Source of the DNA: G965216255 sp965216255
GTDB lineage: Bacteria; Bacteroidota; Rhodothermia; Rhodothermales; Bin80
Direction of reading: 5' to 3'
DNA length: 64,000 nucleotides
Assembly: GCA_965216255.1 (NCBI GenBank)
Contig: OZ244148.1
Coordinates: 3,658,001-3,722,000 of the forward strand
Part shown: positions 52,464 through 61,820 of the stretch, in pieces
Position numbering within the stretch: the stretch's first letter is position 1
Layout: every line of letters begins with the position of its first letter
Translations under genes and position numbers: made by a program
Notes under the pieces: generated by a model
What the model was told of the DNA's origin: nothing
The model's input: only the letters and a program-made list of their open reading frames with translations
Database searches by the model: none

Positions 52464-54249
52464 GTGATTGACCGAATACTCTCTTTTTTCGGCCTCGAAT
52501 GCACCGGCACGGTCGTTTTTTGAGTTCGTTGACGGTCCGCTTCGAGTGTTTCGGCCATGCTGGCGTCTCTTGCGTGCGCGCACGGGCAGTTTGCGGCTCG
52601 AAGGGCGTTGTGTTCCTATCGGAAGGGCATACGTGTCCCTTGGAGCCTGCGATTGGGACCTTTCTGCGAGGTGGTAGCGGGCCTACGCCGCGCGTTTTCG
52701 CCGACGCTTTATTCGTGCCCGTTCCTGGGCGCGCACCAGGCAACCCAGCCGGTGCACGTTGACTGCCAGCACGGACAGGCTCACCATCAGCGCGAAGTTC
52801 TCCGGACTCTTCTCCCGCACCAGCGCACCGCCCCGAAGTCCGAAATTGGCCAGACACGACTCGACGGCCGGGTGCTGCCGCCGCGCTGCCTTGAACGCAG
52901 GCGCGCGCTCCCGCGCACGCTCCGCCAGAGAAAGCTTGCCCTTCTTCGGAAGCGCATTGAGCGCCAGCCGAGCATCCAATGCTTTTCGATTCTTCAAGCT
53001 GTGAAAGCCCCGGTCAAAACTGCACGCATTGAACTCTGGAAAAGCCGCCTGCACCGCATCAATGATCGGTACCGCCACCTCAACATCTGATGTGTCCCAC
53101 AGGATGTGATAAGCCAAAATGAACCGGTGCTCATCTTCTACCAGTGCGACCGGAAGGCCCAGCTCGGCCAGCACGCCCGCCTTGCCTTTGCTGATCCAAC
53201 GCGTATGTGGCTTGTGGATGGAAAACACTTTCTGCGCATGTGGAATCATCTCGCCCAAGAGGATGCGACGCCTTACTTGATCCACCAACAAGTCCACATA
53301 GCGCAAGTAATACGCGATATCCGCTCGCGCCGCCTCCGATTTCTCCACTGTGGCTAAGGCATTTAACAGCGTACGGGCACGTGCTGCAGTCTGTGTGCAC
53401 TGGCGCAAGTACGCCTGCACTCCTTTCGGATTCTGCCGGTAGCGCGGGGCCGTCCGCACCCGGATGAAGGCCTGGTATATCTTCCGCGTGCGATACGCAT
53501 GCTTGCGCCAGCCCGGAAGAGCGAATGCCGCAGCCGAGCGTGCACTCACACGTATTAGACCACGAACCGCATCCCAGCACAGACCCACATCGGTGGGATA
53601 GTGCACATGCGTCTTAACCACCCTGGAATCGCAGCGACCGGCTAGCGCGGTCCCAGACTCTTTTCCAGCCACCTTGTGCCCCGTCCGCACTATCAATTGG
53701 GCCACCTTCCGGACCAGCTTCGGCGTCAAAAGCTGCACGTTGTCCACCAGCCGCTGTCTGCTGTACTTCACCTCGTCAAACCCGGCATCTCCGTGCCCCA
53801 AGAGCTCCCGCAGCAAGAGATCGTTGTTTGCCCGGTACAACAAAGCATCGTAGTCCAGATCCAGGCACTGCTTGACTATCGCAAACACGATGACGCGCCA
53901 TAGATCCATGCCCGGTCGTCCGACATCTTTACGTTTACCCGGCTGAAAGTGCGCCTCCAGAATCGCGAACAAGGCCGCACGGGATTCCGCCGTGCAGTAG
54001 ACGCACTGCAGACCCTTGAGCACCGCACTCATGTCGTCGCGCATTCTCGGGTCTATAGCAATCTCCCCAATCGGCGTACTATCGAGTGCACGGCACTCTG
54101 GGACAATCTTGCGCATGGTTTCCCTGGCGAATGTGAGCTGTTTTGCGCTCTTAAACGCCCAAATCGGCTATACGTCCCTCAGATTCACCGCCAATTGCAA
54201 GATATAACCGATTGTTTATTGAAGATTTAAAGTATTTTCGTACAAGCAC
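52464..54249 (-). mobile_element. ISNCY-type insertion sequence, copy 3 (complete, with target duplication)
   Basis: A 1786-bp element. The left end GTGATTGACCG (52464) and the reverse complement of the right end, GTGCTTGTACG, are inverted repeats matching at 8 of 11 positions. The hexamer AAATTA directly flanks both sides (52458-52463 and 54250-54255), a perfect target duplication. The transposase is unbroken. About 220 bp of non-coding DNA lie between the left end and the transposase stop, and about 130 bp between its start and the right end. It is the best candidate in the window for a still-mobile parent of copies 1 and 2. Confidence 0.9.
52683..54116 (-). CDS. ISNCY-family transposase, full length
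   Basis: A 477-aa intact transposase. The N terminus MRKIVPECRALDSTPIGEIAID is followed by GRPGMDLWRVIVFAIVKQCLDLDYDALLYRANN (helical DNA-binding region) and LLGHGDAGFDEVKYS. RCDSRVVKTHVHYPTDVGLCWDAVRGLI has the first acidic residues, then GWRKHAYRTRKIYQAF. KVFSIHKPHTRWISKGKAG and ELGLPVALVEDEHRFILAYHIL follow. The catalytic strand is FPEFNACSFDRGFHSLKNRKAL, and ALPKKGKLSLAERA...ARRQHPAVESCLANFGLRG carries the terminal acidic helix. I recognise this order from ISNCY-family entries. The Arg/Lys-rich C terminus (RIKRRRKRAA) is typical. Two degraded copies elsewhere in the window align over the whole length. Confidence 0.85.
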   Translation of the reverse strand: MRKIVPECRALDSTPIGEIAIDPRMRDDMSAVLKGLQCVYCTAESRAALFAILEAHFQPGKRKDVGRPGMDLWRVIVFAIVKQCLDLDYDALLYRANNDLLLRELLGHGDAGFDEVKYSRQRLVDNVQLLTPKLVRKVAQLIVRTGHKVAGKESGTALAGRCDSRVVKTHVHYPTDVGLCWDAVRGLIRVSARSAAAFALPGWRKHAYRTRKIYQAFIRVRTAPRYRQNPKGVQAYLRQCTQTAARARTLLNALATVEKSEAARADIAYYLRYVDLLVDQVRRRILLGEMIPHAQKVFSIHKPHTRWISKGKAGVLAELGLPVALVEDEHRFILAYHILWDTSDVEVAVPIIDAVQAAFPEFNACSFDRGFHSLKNRKALDARLALNALPKKGKLSLAERARERAPAFKAARRQHPAVESCLANFGLRGGALVREKSPENFALMVSLSVLAVNVHRLGCLVRAQERARIKRRRKRAA

Positions 54250-54496
54250 AAATTAAGTCGGCACAGAGTGTTCTGCAGGTATTTATCTCGGCGTAAGTAG
54301 CGTATTCATAAGCATGTGAAGAGAAGTCCTGCGCCACCTTCCTCCGTAATAGGTTCAAATTAATGTACCCATGTAATGGCCCCGTCCTTCATCCACTGCT
54401 CACAGTTATTGCGATCTCACAGTCGATTTTATTTCACGTATTGACATATATGTATATCTGCGGCTATACCTAGATCATCTTTCTAAGCATGTACCC

Positions 54497-56216
54497 ATGT
54501 CTGTCGCCACCGTCCCCAACCGCGGTGCCCGCCCCACCTACCTCATCCGACAGGGCAAACGCTATGGCCGCAAAGTCGTCAAAGCTACCCTCGCCAATAT
54601 CTCCAAACTCCCCGATGATATCATCGACTACATCCGCATCCTGCTGCGCGGGGGCGTCGCCGTCGATGACCCTCAGTACGCCTTCCAACACTCCTTCCGC
54701 TTCACCAATGGTATCCCCCATGGAAACGTCGCCGCCGTACTCGGCTGCCTCCGTGACCTGAAGCTCCATAGCATCATCGCAACCAAAGACTCAAAACAGC
54801 GACGCCTCGCCATCGCCCTTATCGCTGATCGTATCCTTGATCCCAAAAGCAAACTCGCCACCAGCGCAACCCTGCACCCGGACTCTGCCACCCATTCGCT
54901 CGGCACCGAACTCGGACTCGAAAACATAGACGAGGACGACCTCTACCAGACCATGGATTGGCTGCTGAAGCGCAAAAGCACCATCGAAGAGCGCCTCGCT
55001 CGGCGGCACCTCGAGGAGGGCTCTCTCGCGGATGTAACCTCCACCTACGTTGAAGGCCAAGCCCTCGAGCTGGCCGAGTATGGCTACTCCCGGGACAAGA
55101 AAAAGGGCAAGAAACAGATCGTCTTCGGCCTGCTCACCGGCAAAGACGGCTGCTCCGTGGCCGTGGAAGTCTTTGCAGGCAATACGGCCGATCCCAACAC
55201 GCTGGCGCCGCAGATTGCCAAGATCCAGCAACAGTTCGGCCTCCGGCGCATCGTGCTCGTAGGAGACCGCGGCCTGCTTACCGAGGCTCGCTTGCGCAAA
55301 GAGGTCAAACCCGCCAGGACTGGATATCCGCCCTCAGCAAGAGCGGCATCCGCAAAATAGTGGAAACGGAAAACCTGCAACTGTCCCTGTTCGACGAACA
55401 AGGCCTCGCGGAGATCACCACCGCCGTCTACCCGGGGGAGCGGATCGTTCTGTGCCGCAACCCGCTACGGGCCAGGGCGTCGGCCTATAACCGCGAAAGA
55501 CTGCTGGCAAAGACCGAAGAGGCGCTGGAGAAGATCGTAGTGGCCACCCGGCGCAAAGGCAATTCCCTGCGCAGCATGAAGGCGTTCAGCTTGCGTGTAG
55601 GGAAGCTCATCGGCAAGTGGAAGATGGAAAAGCATTGTGATCTGGACATTAAGGAAGGCTTCTTCGGCTACCAACGCGACGTGGACTCCATAGCCAGCGA
55701 AGCGTCCCTGGACGGCATGTATGCCATCCGCAGTAGCCTCAAGGAGCCGACTGCGGAAGAGGTGGTGCGCGATTACAAGCGGCTCAGCGCTATAGAGCAG
55801 GCCTTCCGGAGCCTCAAGACCGTGGACCTCAAAGTAGGGCCCATCCACCACTACAGGGCCCCGAGAGTCATCTGCCACGTCTTTCTGTGCATGCTGGCTT
55901 ACTTCGTGGAATGGCACATGAAGCAGCGTCTGGCTCCGGTGCTTTTTGCCGAAGATGACGCCGAAGGCAAGAAGGCTGCTCGTCGTAGTATCATCCATGT
56001 GGCAGGGCGTTCGCCCTCTGCAGAGCAGAAAGCCCGCTCCAAACGGACGCAGCACAAGGCCTTGAGCTTTGCCGCCCTCATGGCGCATCTGGGCACGCTA
56101 TGAGGGCTCAGGTATATCCCCTGATTGGCAAGAAGGGCGTCTCCTTTACGATGCTTGGAGAGATGACCGACCTTCAGGCCCGCGCCTTCGAATTGCTGAG
56201 AGTGAAGGTCCGGTAG
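54497..56216 (+). pseudogene. IS1634-family transposase, two frameshifts
   Basis: The first frame (54497-55360) has LIRQGKRYGRKVVKATLANISKLP, the family helical domain with LIADRILDPKSKLATS, DVTSTYVEGQALELAEYGYSRDKKKGKKQIVFGLL (first catalytic D near the start, then the Y-x-R-D-x-x-x-x-K-K-Q block), and RIVLVGDRGLLTEA (second D). A one-base lesion near 55315 shifts the frame. The second part contains DWISALSKSGIRKIV, EEALEKIVVATRR, EVVRDYKRLSAIEQAFRSLKTVDL (catalytic E), PIHHYRAPRVICHVFLCMLAYFVEWHM and RTQHKALSFAALMAHLGTL. A second shift near 56098 leads to the true C terminus FTMLGEMTDLQARAFELLRVKV ending at 56216. Ends and target duplication were not recognised. Confidence 0.85.
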
Positions 56217-56421
56217 CGACTGTACCCAGTAAAGTAGCTTTCGCACGCAAGATCTTCTTTAAGATAGGGCCATCGATGATCTCATGTTATTAGGCTTATA
56301 TCCAATATTCCTCATTACTATCGATAACAATTCCCAAATACATTCAATAAATGAGGTCAGCGAAAAGGGGAACTTCCATTTAGACTGACAAGGCTTTCAA
56401 CAGACTTGTAATACGGCACAT

Positions 56422-57448
56422 TCATCGTTCGACAGCATACACCGTGACCAAGGTGTCTTGGACTTGCCATATACGATCGAGGGCTGGATTATACAGCGCA
56501 ATGGGAGTACTACGCCCCCAAGGCAAGGAAATGGAGGATTGATAGTCACCGGTATCGGCATCGTAGATATCAAACGCCTTGGTTGATTGCCCAACAAATG
56601 CGTATATAACAAGCCTGTCTCCATACACGGCGCTGGTACCTTGAATATTAGAGCCTCGGATACCTGTTGCAAACCCGCCAGACAACCCTTCGGTGTTTAC
56701 AACCGGCACCTCGACTCGGCCTAGATCCGGTGTTGAACGAGCGTACACAACGGATCCGGTCGAATCGTACTGCATGATGATCGGGAAGCGGGAAGGGACA
56801 TAGATCATACGCTCCCCATACGTGACAATCCTGCCAGCAAGAAGAATCTTGCTGAACATGGACTGATCGTCTAGCAGCGTTCCGAACTGACGCGTCTCAG
56901 TGCCCTTTATAGTCGCGAAAAGCGAGTCAGTCTTCGTAGATACCAACTCAGGCCAAAATGCCCTTCCCTCGGGCGTCACCCTATATCTAACTGCCTGAAT
57001 GTTTGACACACTATGCACAAATGCCCCACTTTCAACGGCAAAGAAAGAGATCCTATGGTTATTGGGATCTGTTACATAGAGAATTGAATCATCTACGAGG
57101 CCCATATCCGAAAATATATTGAATTCGCCCGGTCCTTCTCCTCTCCCCCCATACGCAGCTACATAATGGCCGTTAGGATCGAAGCGTTTGATCGTCATGT
57201 CCCCAGCATCCATAATGTACATATATCCTTGTGCATCAACTTCAATGGGACCCGCCGTAAGCAATAAAACGTCCGGCTTCACGTGGCATCACAAACAGTT
57301 CGCGCAACGACACTTCCTCCCAATTCCGCTCGGATACGGTCTGGCGCTGTGCAACAATCGTGAGACCCTCAATGGGAACCCATTCACCTGTAGGGCGACA
57401 AGCTCCCAGCAGCAGAAATAGCAAAAGGATGCTTCGTACTGGAGCCAT
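56422..57448 (-). pseudogene. 6-bladed beta-propeller lipoprotein, one frameshift
   Basis: It starts at ATG 57448 with a lipoprotein signal (SILLLFLLLGACRPTGEW), consistent with envelope anchoring. The frame ends prematurely at about 57242 (RFIAYGGSH). The proper continuation, shifted near 57285, reads VKPDVLLLTAGPIEVDAQGYMYIMDAGDMTIKRFDPNGHYVAAYGGRGEGPGEF. That is the diagnostic first blade of the 6-bladed (NHL-like) propeller family of Bacteroidota and relatives, with GxGPGEF. Further blades follow (LVDDSILYVTDPNNHRISFFAVESG, GDRLVIYAFVGQSTKAFDIYDADTG) to the stop at 56422. A one-base indel accounts for the break; it may be real decay or an assembly error, as the remaining 285 codons are clean. 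Confidence 0.78.
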
Positions 57449-57562
57449 AACCCACCGCGCTATTTCATGTATACCTGTAGACCCAGATGAACAATACACC
57501 TGGATCTAGAGGTACCTGAAATCCCTTGGTCCGTTGGGGATTGAATCTCTTGCTTGACGGGA

Positions 57563-57823
57563 CTAGCTGTAGAAAATGGTGTAGCTGTCCGGCTTGGCTC
57601 TATACAGAGCCAAATGCCCGACTACGTCTCCTTCGCCCGTACGGTTGATCACGGACACGGAGCGGCCCAGTTCTTCACCCAGCACCGCGGCCAGCGTCCG
57701 CGAAACCGTGTCTGTGCCGCCGCCGGCATTCCATGGCACCAGATATGTGATAGGACGCGCAGGATAGGCACGCCTGTCAGCGGGAGCGCAGCCAGCGGCT
57801 AGGCACAGGCACAGCAGCAGCAA
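57563..57823 (-). pseudogene. TctC/Bug-type tripartite tricarboxylate transporter binding protein, N-terminal fragment
   Basis: Only the first about 78 residues of a protein family normally about 320 aa long remain. A lipoprotein signal (LLCLCLAAGCAP) is followed by YPARPITYLVPWNAGGGTDTVSRTLAAVLGEELGRSVSVINRTGEGDVVGHLAL and AKPDSYTI. This is the characteristic start of the TctC (Bug) periplasmic binding proteins, with the GGGTD loop that contacts carboxylate ligands. Sequence downstream of 57560 no longer encodes the family, and no tctA or tctB is nearby. It starts 4 bp after the DinB-family stop, same strand. Confidence 0.8.
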
Positions 57824-57827
57824 GTGG

Positions 57828-58361
57828 TTACTGGCTCCACGGAGGTGTTACGCCCATGGAACGGGCGTAGGCAATGCCCTGCCCAAGGTGCTCATGGCTG
57901 TGCCCGGCGAGGATCGCTAGCATCCGATACCTGGACATGTCCTCGCCATAGAATTTCACCGTTCCGCCCAGATCCATATCGCCGAGCATATCGATGGCCA
58001 TGCGGACTTGGTCTTGGCTCTGTGCCAGCATTGCCATGACCTCTTCCTTTCCGGTTACCGTGGCTTCGGCATCCTCTGGCATGTCGGCTGGCATTTCGGC
58101 GCCCAGTGCGGTGGAGATACCGAAATTGGCCGTGGCCACATGAATGAACGCCTCACTTACGGAACGAACGCCTTCGGCAGGCCGCCAGGCGTACTGCTCA
58201 TCGGAAAATGCTCCGGCGAGATCCGCCAGCTTGGAGGAGCTTTCGTCAAAGTCCTGCATAAAGCTGGCCAGGAAGGCGCTGGTGCCGTGTTCTTCCTGCG
58301 CCTGGGCCGGAATAACAAGGGCGAGCAGCAGCGCGGTGATTGATACTAAGTGTTTGGTCAT
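57828..58361 (-). CDS. DinB-family protein with signal peptide
   Basis: A 177-aa protein counted from ATG 58361, where a signal peptide begins (MTKHLVSITALLLALVIPAQAQ). The mature part is a four-helix DinB/YfiT-like bundle: FMQDFDESSSKLADLAGAFSDEQYAWRPAEGVRSVSEAFIHVATANF. The first metal-ligand His is in EAFIHV and the last in AILAGHSHEHLGQGIAYARSMG. Exported DinB proteins are common in this lineage, but their reaction is unknown. The reading frame is open upstream into the amidohydrolase because of a lesion in that gene. I treat the fusion as accidental since the signal peptide would then be internal. Confidence 0.85.
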   Translation of the reverse strand: MTKHLVSITALLLALVIPAQAQEEHGTSAFLASFMQDFDESSSKLADLAGAFSDEQYAWRPAEGVRSVSEAFIHVATANFGISTALGAEMPADMPEDAEATVTGKEEVMAMLAQSQDQVRMAIDMLGDMDLGGTVKFYGEDMSRYRMLAILAGHSHEHLGQGIAYARSMGVTPPWSQ

Positions 58362-59458
58362 AGGGGTACCTGCAAGGTGAGTGATTAGAAGTCTTCCTTT
58401 GCGCCGAGCACCATGTGCTCCACATTCTCTATATAACGACTTAACGTCGTAAATGATGCCGTCGTTGATAGTATACAGGATGCCGCCCACATGCTCCACT
58501 TCCTCGGTTGAGTCATTAAGCCTAACGGCACCGGTCCCGTAGAGCACCTTCAGATTTCGCAGCGGGTTTTCGCCTACCACTATCAAGTCTGCCCGGAGCC
58601 CTGGGCGAATGACGCCGTATTCAATTTCCTGGCCGAGCGGCGTGAAGATTTCCGGTGCTCCATTCATGGTTGCAGCACGGATAACTTCGAGTGGATGAAA
58701 TCTCGCCTCTTGCAGCAGCTCGAGTTCGAGGATGGTCCCAAACCCGTAGAGCTGGTAAATGTAGCCGCTGTCCGATCCCACTGTAACCTTCCCGCCACGA
58801 TTCTTGTACTCGTTTAGGAACCGCATCCACATACCGTAGAATCTTTTCCAGGCAATCTCGTCGTGGGTTGTCCAGTCGTACCAGTAGGAACCATGGTCCC
58901 GCCGACTAGGATCGAAAAAGCTTTGCAGGGAAGGCAGCGTATAGGTGGCGTGCCAGTCCGCGTTGCGCGCCCGCATGACATCGCGTCCCGCGGAGTAGAT
59001 GGTCATGGTGGGGTTGATATAGAATTCCCGCTCGAGAAATTCCTCAAGTAAGGCATTCCACTTTTCGCCGCCGGGTTCGACCAGGCTCCATTGGCGCGTC
59101 ACCTATGCGAAGCGAACCTGCTCGTCGTTGTAATCCATCGCTGCCGGCCAGGGCTGTAAGTCGTGTGCTTCGTACATGGCCTCGAATAGGCCATAGAAGT
59201 GGGTCATGCCGGTAAGGCCCAGCCGCGCGGTATCCAATGTATTCATCTGCGCGACGCCCATCTGGTCCAGATGCGCCATTGATCCCATACGGCGTTTGGC
59301 GGCCTCGTCCAACAGCGCAGCCATAATGGGAGGAGGATATGACCCCAGTTTCAGCCCGTCGATGCCCTTATCCGCGGCAAAACGCACCCATTCACGTGCA
59401 TCCTTCGGCGTTTCGACCCGCCTGCCTTCCCATCCGCTGCCGGGTCTGTGATGAGAAA

Positions 59459-60727
59459 GGGATTTATAGATAAATGAACGCGGAACAAAGTATGTACAAG
59501 TACGTGTAAATACCTGTGATACGCACCTACCACATACCGGTGCCGACGGGTGAGAAAGGCGCAGTGCGAAGCACTGGACGCGTTGTTTCGGCATCTGGCG
59601 TGGCTGCGCAATGACGCAGTGGCCCACTGCCGCAACGAGTTTGCCGAAGGCGGCAAGACGCCTTTCACCTTTGATCTGTACAAGAGGCTTACGGCCATGC
59701 GCCAGGACAATGCGTATAATGCGGCGCAGCCTGTGCGCGCCCAGCGCAGCATGCTCCGGCGCGTCCGCGCCGCTTACGACAAGTTCTTTGGCGAAGGCAA
59801 GGCCAGGCCAAGATTCAAGCCGGAAGTACGATCCTTTGAGCTCGAGGGCACCGTGCCGCGCAAGAACGGCCCGTACCATAGGGTCCAGATAAAGGGCGTG
59901 GGCAAGCTGCGGTTCAAAGACAAGCGCGGCGTACTCTCGGGTGGCAACACCGTCCGGCTGGTCCGCATCCTGCGACACCCTTTAGGCACCGACTTCAACG
60001 TGCAGCATAACGTCGTGGTGATCGCGACGGACACGCGCGAGGCCATAGGTGTCGACGTGGGCGTAAAGGCCAACTGTTCGCTCTCTGACGGCGCGCAGTA
60101 CGTGCCCTTGCGGTTGCCGGAGCGCGAACGCCTCCAGCAAGCCGTAAGCCGTGCCAAGCGCGGCAGCAAGACGCGCCGCAAAAAGAAGCTGGCCCTCACC
60201 CGCGAAAGCCGCAGGTTGGCTGTGCGCCGCCGCAGCGAAGTACACCGCATTACGACCGACATCGTGAAGATGCACTCCGCATGGATTGTCGTGGAAGACC
60301 TGAGACTCCAAGCCATGACGGCCCGTGGCGGCTCCCGCAAACGTGGGCTGAACCGTTCTATGCACGAGAACTGCCTCGGCATGCTCATGCAGCAACTCGC
60401 CTACAAGGCTGAAAGCGCCGGAGGCGAGCTCGTGAAAGTAAAGCCGCATTATAGACGTGCAGCACGTGCGGCGCTCTGGCAAAGGACCGGCTGACGCTGG
60501 CCGTCCGCACGTTTGTTTGTAGCGAGTGCGGGCACCGGCAGGACCGGGACGTTAATGCGGCCCGTAACATCCGTCTGAGGGGCATGGAGCTTTTCGGCAG
60601 GGCGGGAGGCCCTGCGTGTCGGACGGAGGTGGCTACGGCCGTAAACGTCGTGCCTCTGGCCGCGTCTAAGCGCGGCCAGAGGCACAGGATCGTGTAGCTA
60701 GATGATTCATTTATCTATATAAATCCC
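59459..60727 (+). mobile_element. tnpB-only IS (IS200/IS605 group) inside the amidohydrolase gene
   Basis: The foreign segment between the two halves of the amidohydrolase contains a tnpB gene and no tnpA. Its edges carry an inverted repeat: GGGATTTATAGATAAATGAA at 59459-59478. On the other edge, TTCATTTATC...AAATCCC at 60706-60727 is its reverse complement apart from a 2-base insertion. Inverted ends are not expected for IS200/IS605 elements, so the repeat may belong to another element or to the target. The exact element bounds are therefore uncertain. Confidence 0.6.
59550..60697 (+). pseudogene. tnpB: tnpB RNA-guided nuclease gene, copy 2, frameshifted in the zinc ribbon
   Basis: Frame 59550-60494 covers CEALDALFRHLAWLRNDAVAHCRNEF, RAQRSMLRRVRAAYDKFF (N-terminal helical domain), PRFKPEVRSFELEG and YHRVQIKGVGKLRFKDKR (wedge). 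RuvC follows: EAIGVDVGVKANCSL (first Asp) and SAWIVVEDLRLQAMTARGG (Glu). A deletion near 60455 removes part of the expected TTQQCSxCG segment, and the rest continues out of frame: CSTCGALAKDRLTL, FVCSECGHRQDRDVNAARNI (last Asp), to a stop at 60697. The extreme N terminus (YHIPVPTGEK just upstream) also appears out of frame. It is therefore inactive but closer to intact than copy 1 at 1405-2132, with which it shares the C-terminal AVNVVPLAAS. Confidence 0.85.
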
Positions 60728-60949
60728 AGATGCCCCTAATCACGATATCTACAGGGCTCCGGGCTGGAGTACCCGTGCCGTCAGTGACGGTAGCCCCGCG
60801 AATAACGAGTCGTTCGAAAGGGCCCTCTCCTTCCTTCGGTCCCCGGTTCGGTGCACCGACCATGGTGTCCTGTGCCCAGGCCAGCAGCGCGGACAAGAGA
60901 AGGATCAGGCCCCAAAGGCTCCTGAACGCAGCGATTCGCTGAGCCATGG

Positions 60950-61720
60950 TCAAATCTGCGAATACGGAGTCGGTCGCAGGATTATATCCGAAATATTGGA
61001 AACGGTGTCCCTGTATTGTGGATCGCCGCGCAGCGCAATCCAGTCCGGGTCGGCAATGAAACGACTCCAGGCTTCGTCGCGCCGCTGCATGTTTTCAAAC
61101 GAAAGCATGTAGGTCAGGTTGGGCATGCGGGGACCGAAGAGCGTCTCGGCGAAGAATACCGGCGTAAGCCCGGTCTTCCGGAAAATGGCAATTTCGCCGC
61201 CGCCGTTAAACATATCGATCTTCTTTTGACCTGCCTGCACGCTGTGACTCTCATAGACGCGGAGCTCGAAGATTCGCGAGTCGTGCTGCGCTGGGGATTC
61301 GACCTGAGGCATGTCCGCGAAGGCAATGAGCAGCTGCCGCTGCTGGCGGACATAGGCCGGATCCGAAAGGGGGGCCTCCAGAAACGCCGCACCGCCGCTC
61401 CGGTAGGCATCGTCTTCCAGGAGCAGTGTCGGCATGGTCAAGACCGATTCCAACGACGCGTGCGGAATGAGCACAAACTGCGACGGTTGCGTCGGACCAT
61501 ACATGACGGTGAAGACGCCAACCGGGCCGATACCAAGCCTTCCATAGGCCGGCAGAGCCACGTCGCGGTAGAAGTCGCTCACGCGGTCTCGCCGCGAACC
61601 TACGTGCATCTGGTATTCAATGAGCTCGAAGTACTGGCGCTCGTCCCGGAACATGGATTGGCCCGCGGCGGCGAGGGGGACGGCTGCCGCGGCACTGGTC
61701 ATAAACTTTCTTCTTTTCAC
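60950..61720 (-). CDS. NIPSNAP family protein with Tat-like signal
   Basis: A 256-aa exported protein. The start is GTG 61720, preceded by AGGAGA about 6 nt upstream; it yields a twin-arginine-type leader (VKRRKFMTSAAAAVPLAAAGQS). Two ferredoxin-like NIPSNAP domains follow. The first contains YFELIEYQMHVGSRRDRVSDFYRDVALPAYGRLGIGPVGVF, and the second contains RIFELRVYESHSVQAGQKKIDMFNGGGEIAIFRKTGLTPVFFAETLFGPRMPNLTYMLSFENMQRRDEAW and the family end DPDW..LR. The molecular function of bacterial NIPSNAP proteins is unknown. It lies just upstream of the broken amidohydrolase in the same direction, 3 bases apart in overlapping sense, so the two were probably one transcript. Confidence 0.87.
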   Translation of the reverse strand: MKRRKFMTSAAAAVPLAAAGQSMFRDERQYFELIEYQMHVGSRRDRVSDFYRDVALPAYGRLGIGPVGVFTVMYGPTQPSQFVLIPHASLESVLTMPTLLLEDDAYRSGGAAFLEAPLSDPAYVRQQRQLLIAFADMPQVESPAQHDSRIFELRVYESHSVQAGQKKIDMFNGGGEIAIFRKTGLTPVFFAETLFGPRMPNLTYMLSFENMQRRDEAWSRFIADPDWIALRGDPQYRDTVSNISDIILRPTPYSQI

Positions 61721-61820
61721 TGCTTTTCTCCTGATGATTGAACACAAATTGCAGCATAAGTATAAGGAAGACGGCATTCGGCTGTAGGTAGCGGCTGAAA
61801 GTCTATCCTACGAAAAGAGC

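Larger units (their letters stand above)
58385..60953 (-). pseudogene. Exported amidohydrolase, split by a tnpB element and further broken
   Basis: The 5' part (60953 down to about 60728) encodes a signal peptide (LWGLILLLSALLAWAQ) and FERLVIRGATVTDGTGTPARSPVDIVIRG, the start of an imidazolonepropionase-like amidohydrolase. A tnpB element occupies about 59459-60727. The gene resumes with GWEGRRVETPKDAREWVRFAADKGIDGLKLG; about 90-100 residues expected between, including the HxH metal motif, are missing. An in-frame TAG at 59103-59105 separates NDEQVRFA from VTRQWSLVEPGG. Near 58440 an extra base shifts the proper end VEHMVLGAKEDF out of frame. C-terminal features remain (GGKVTVGSDSGYIYQLYGFG, ELELLQEARFHPLEVIRAAT, GVIRPGLRADLIVVGENPL). 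Four independent lesions make this a pseudogene. Confidence 0.88.

Noticed and set aside
57828..59102. Amidohydrolase-DinB fusion protein
   Set aside because: The proper amidohydrolase stop is present one frame over and the DinB part begins with its own signal peptide; a one-base insertion explains the fusion.
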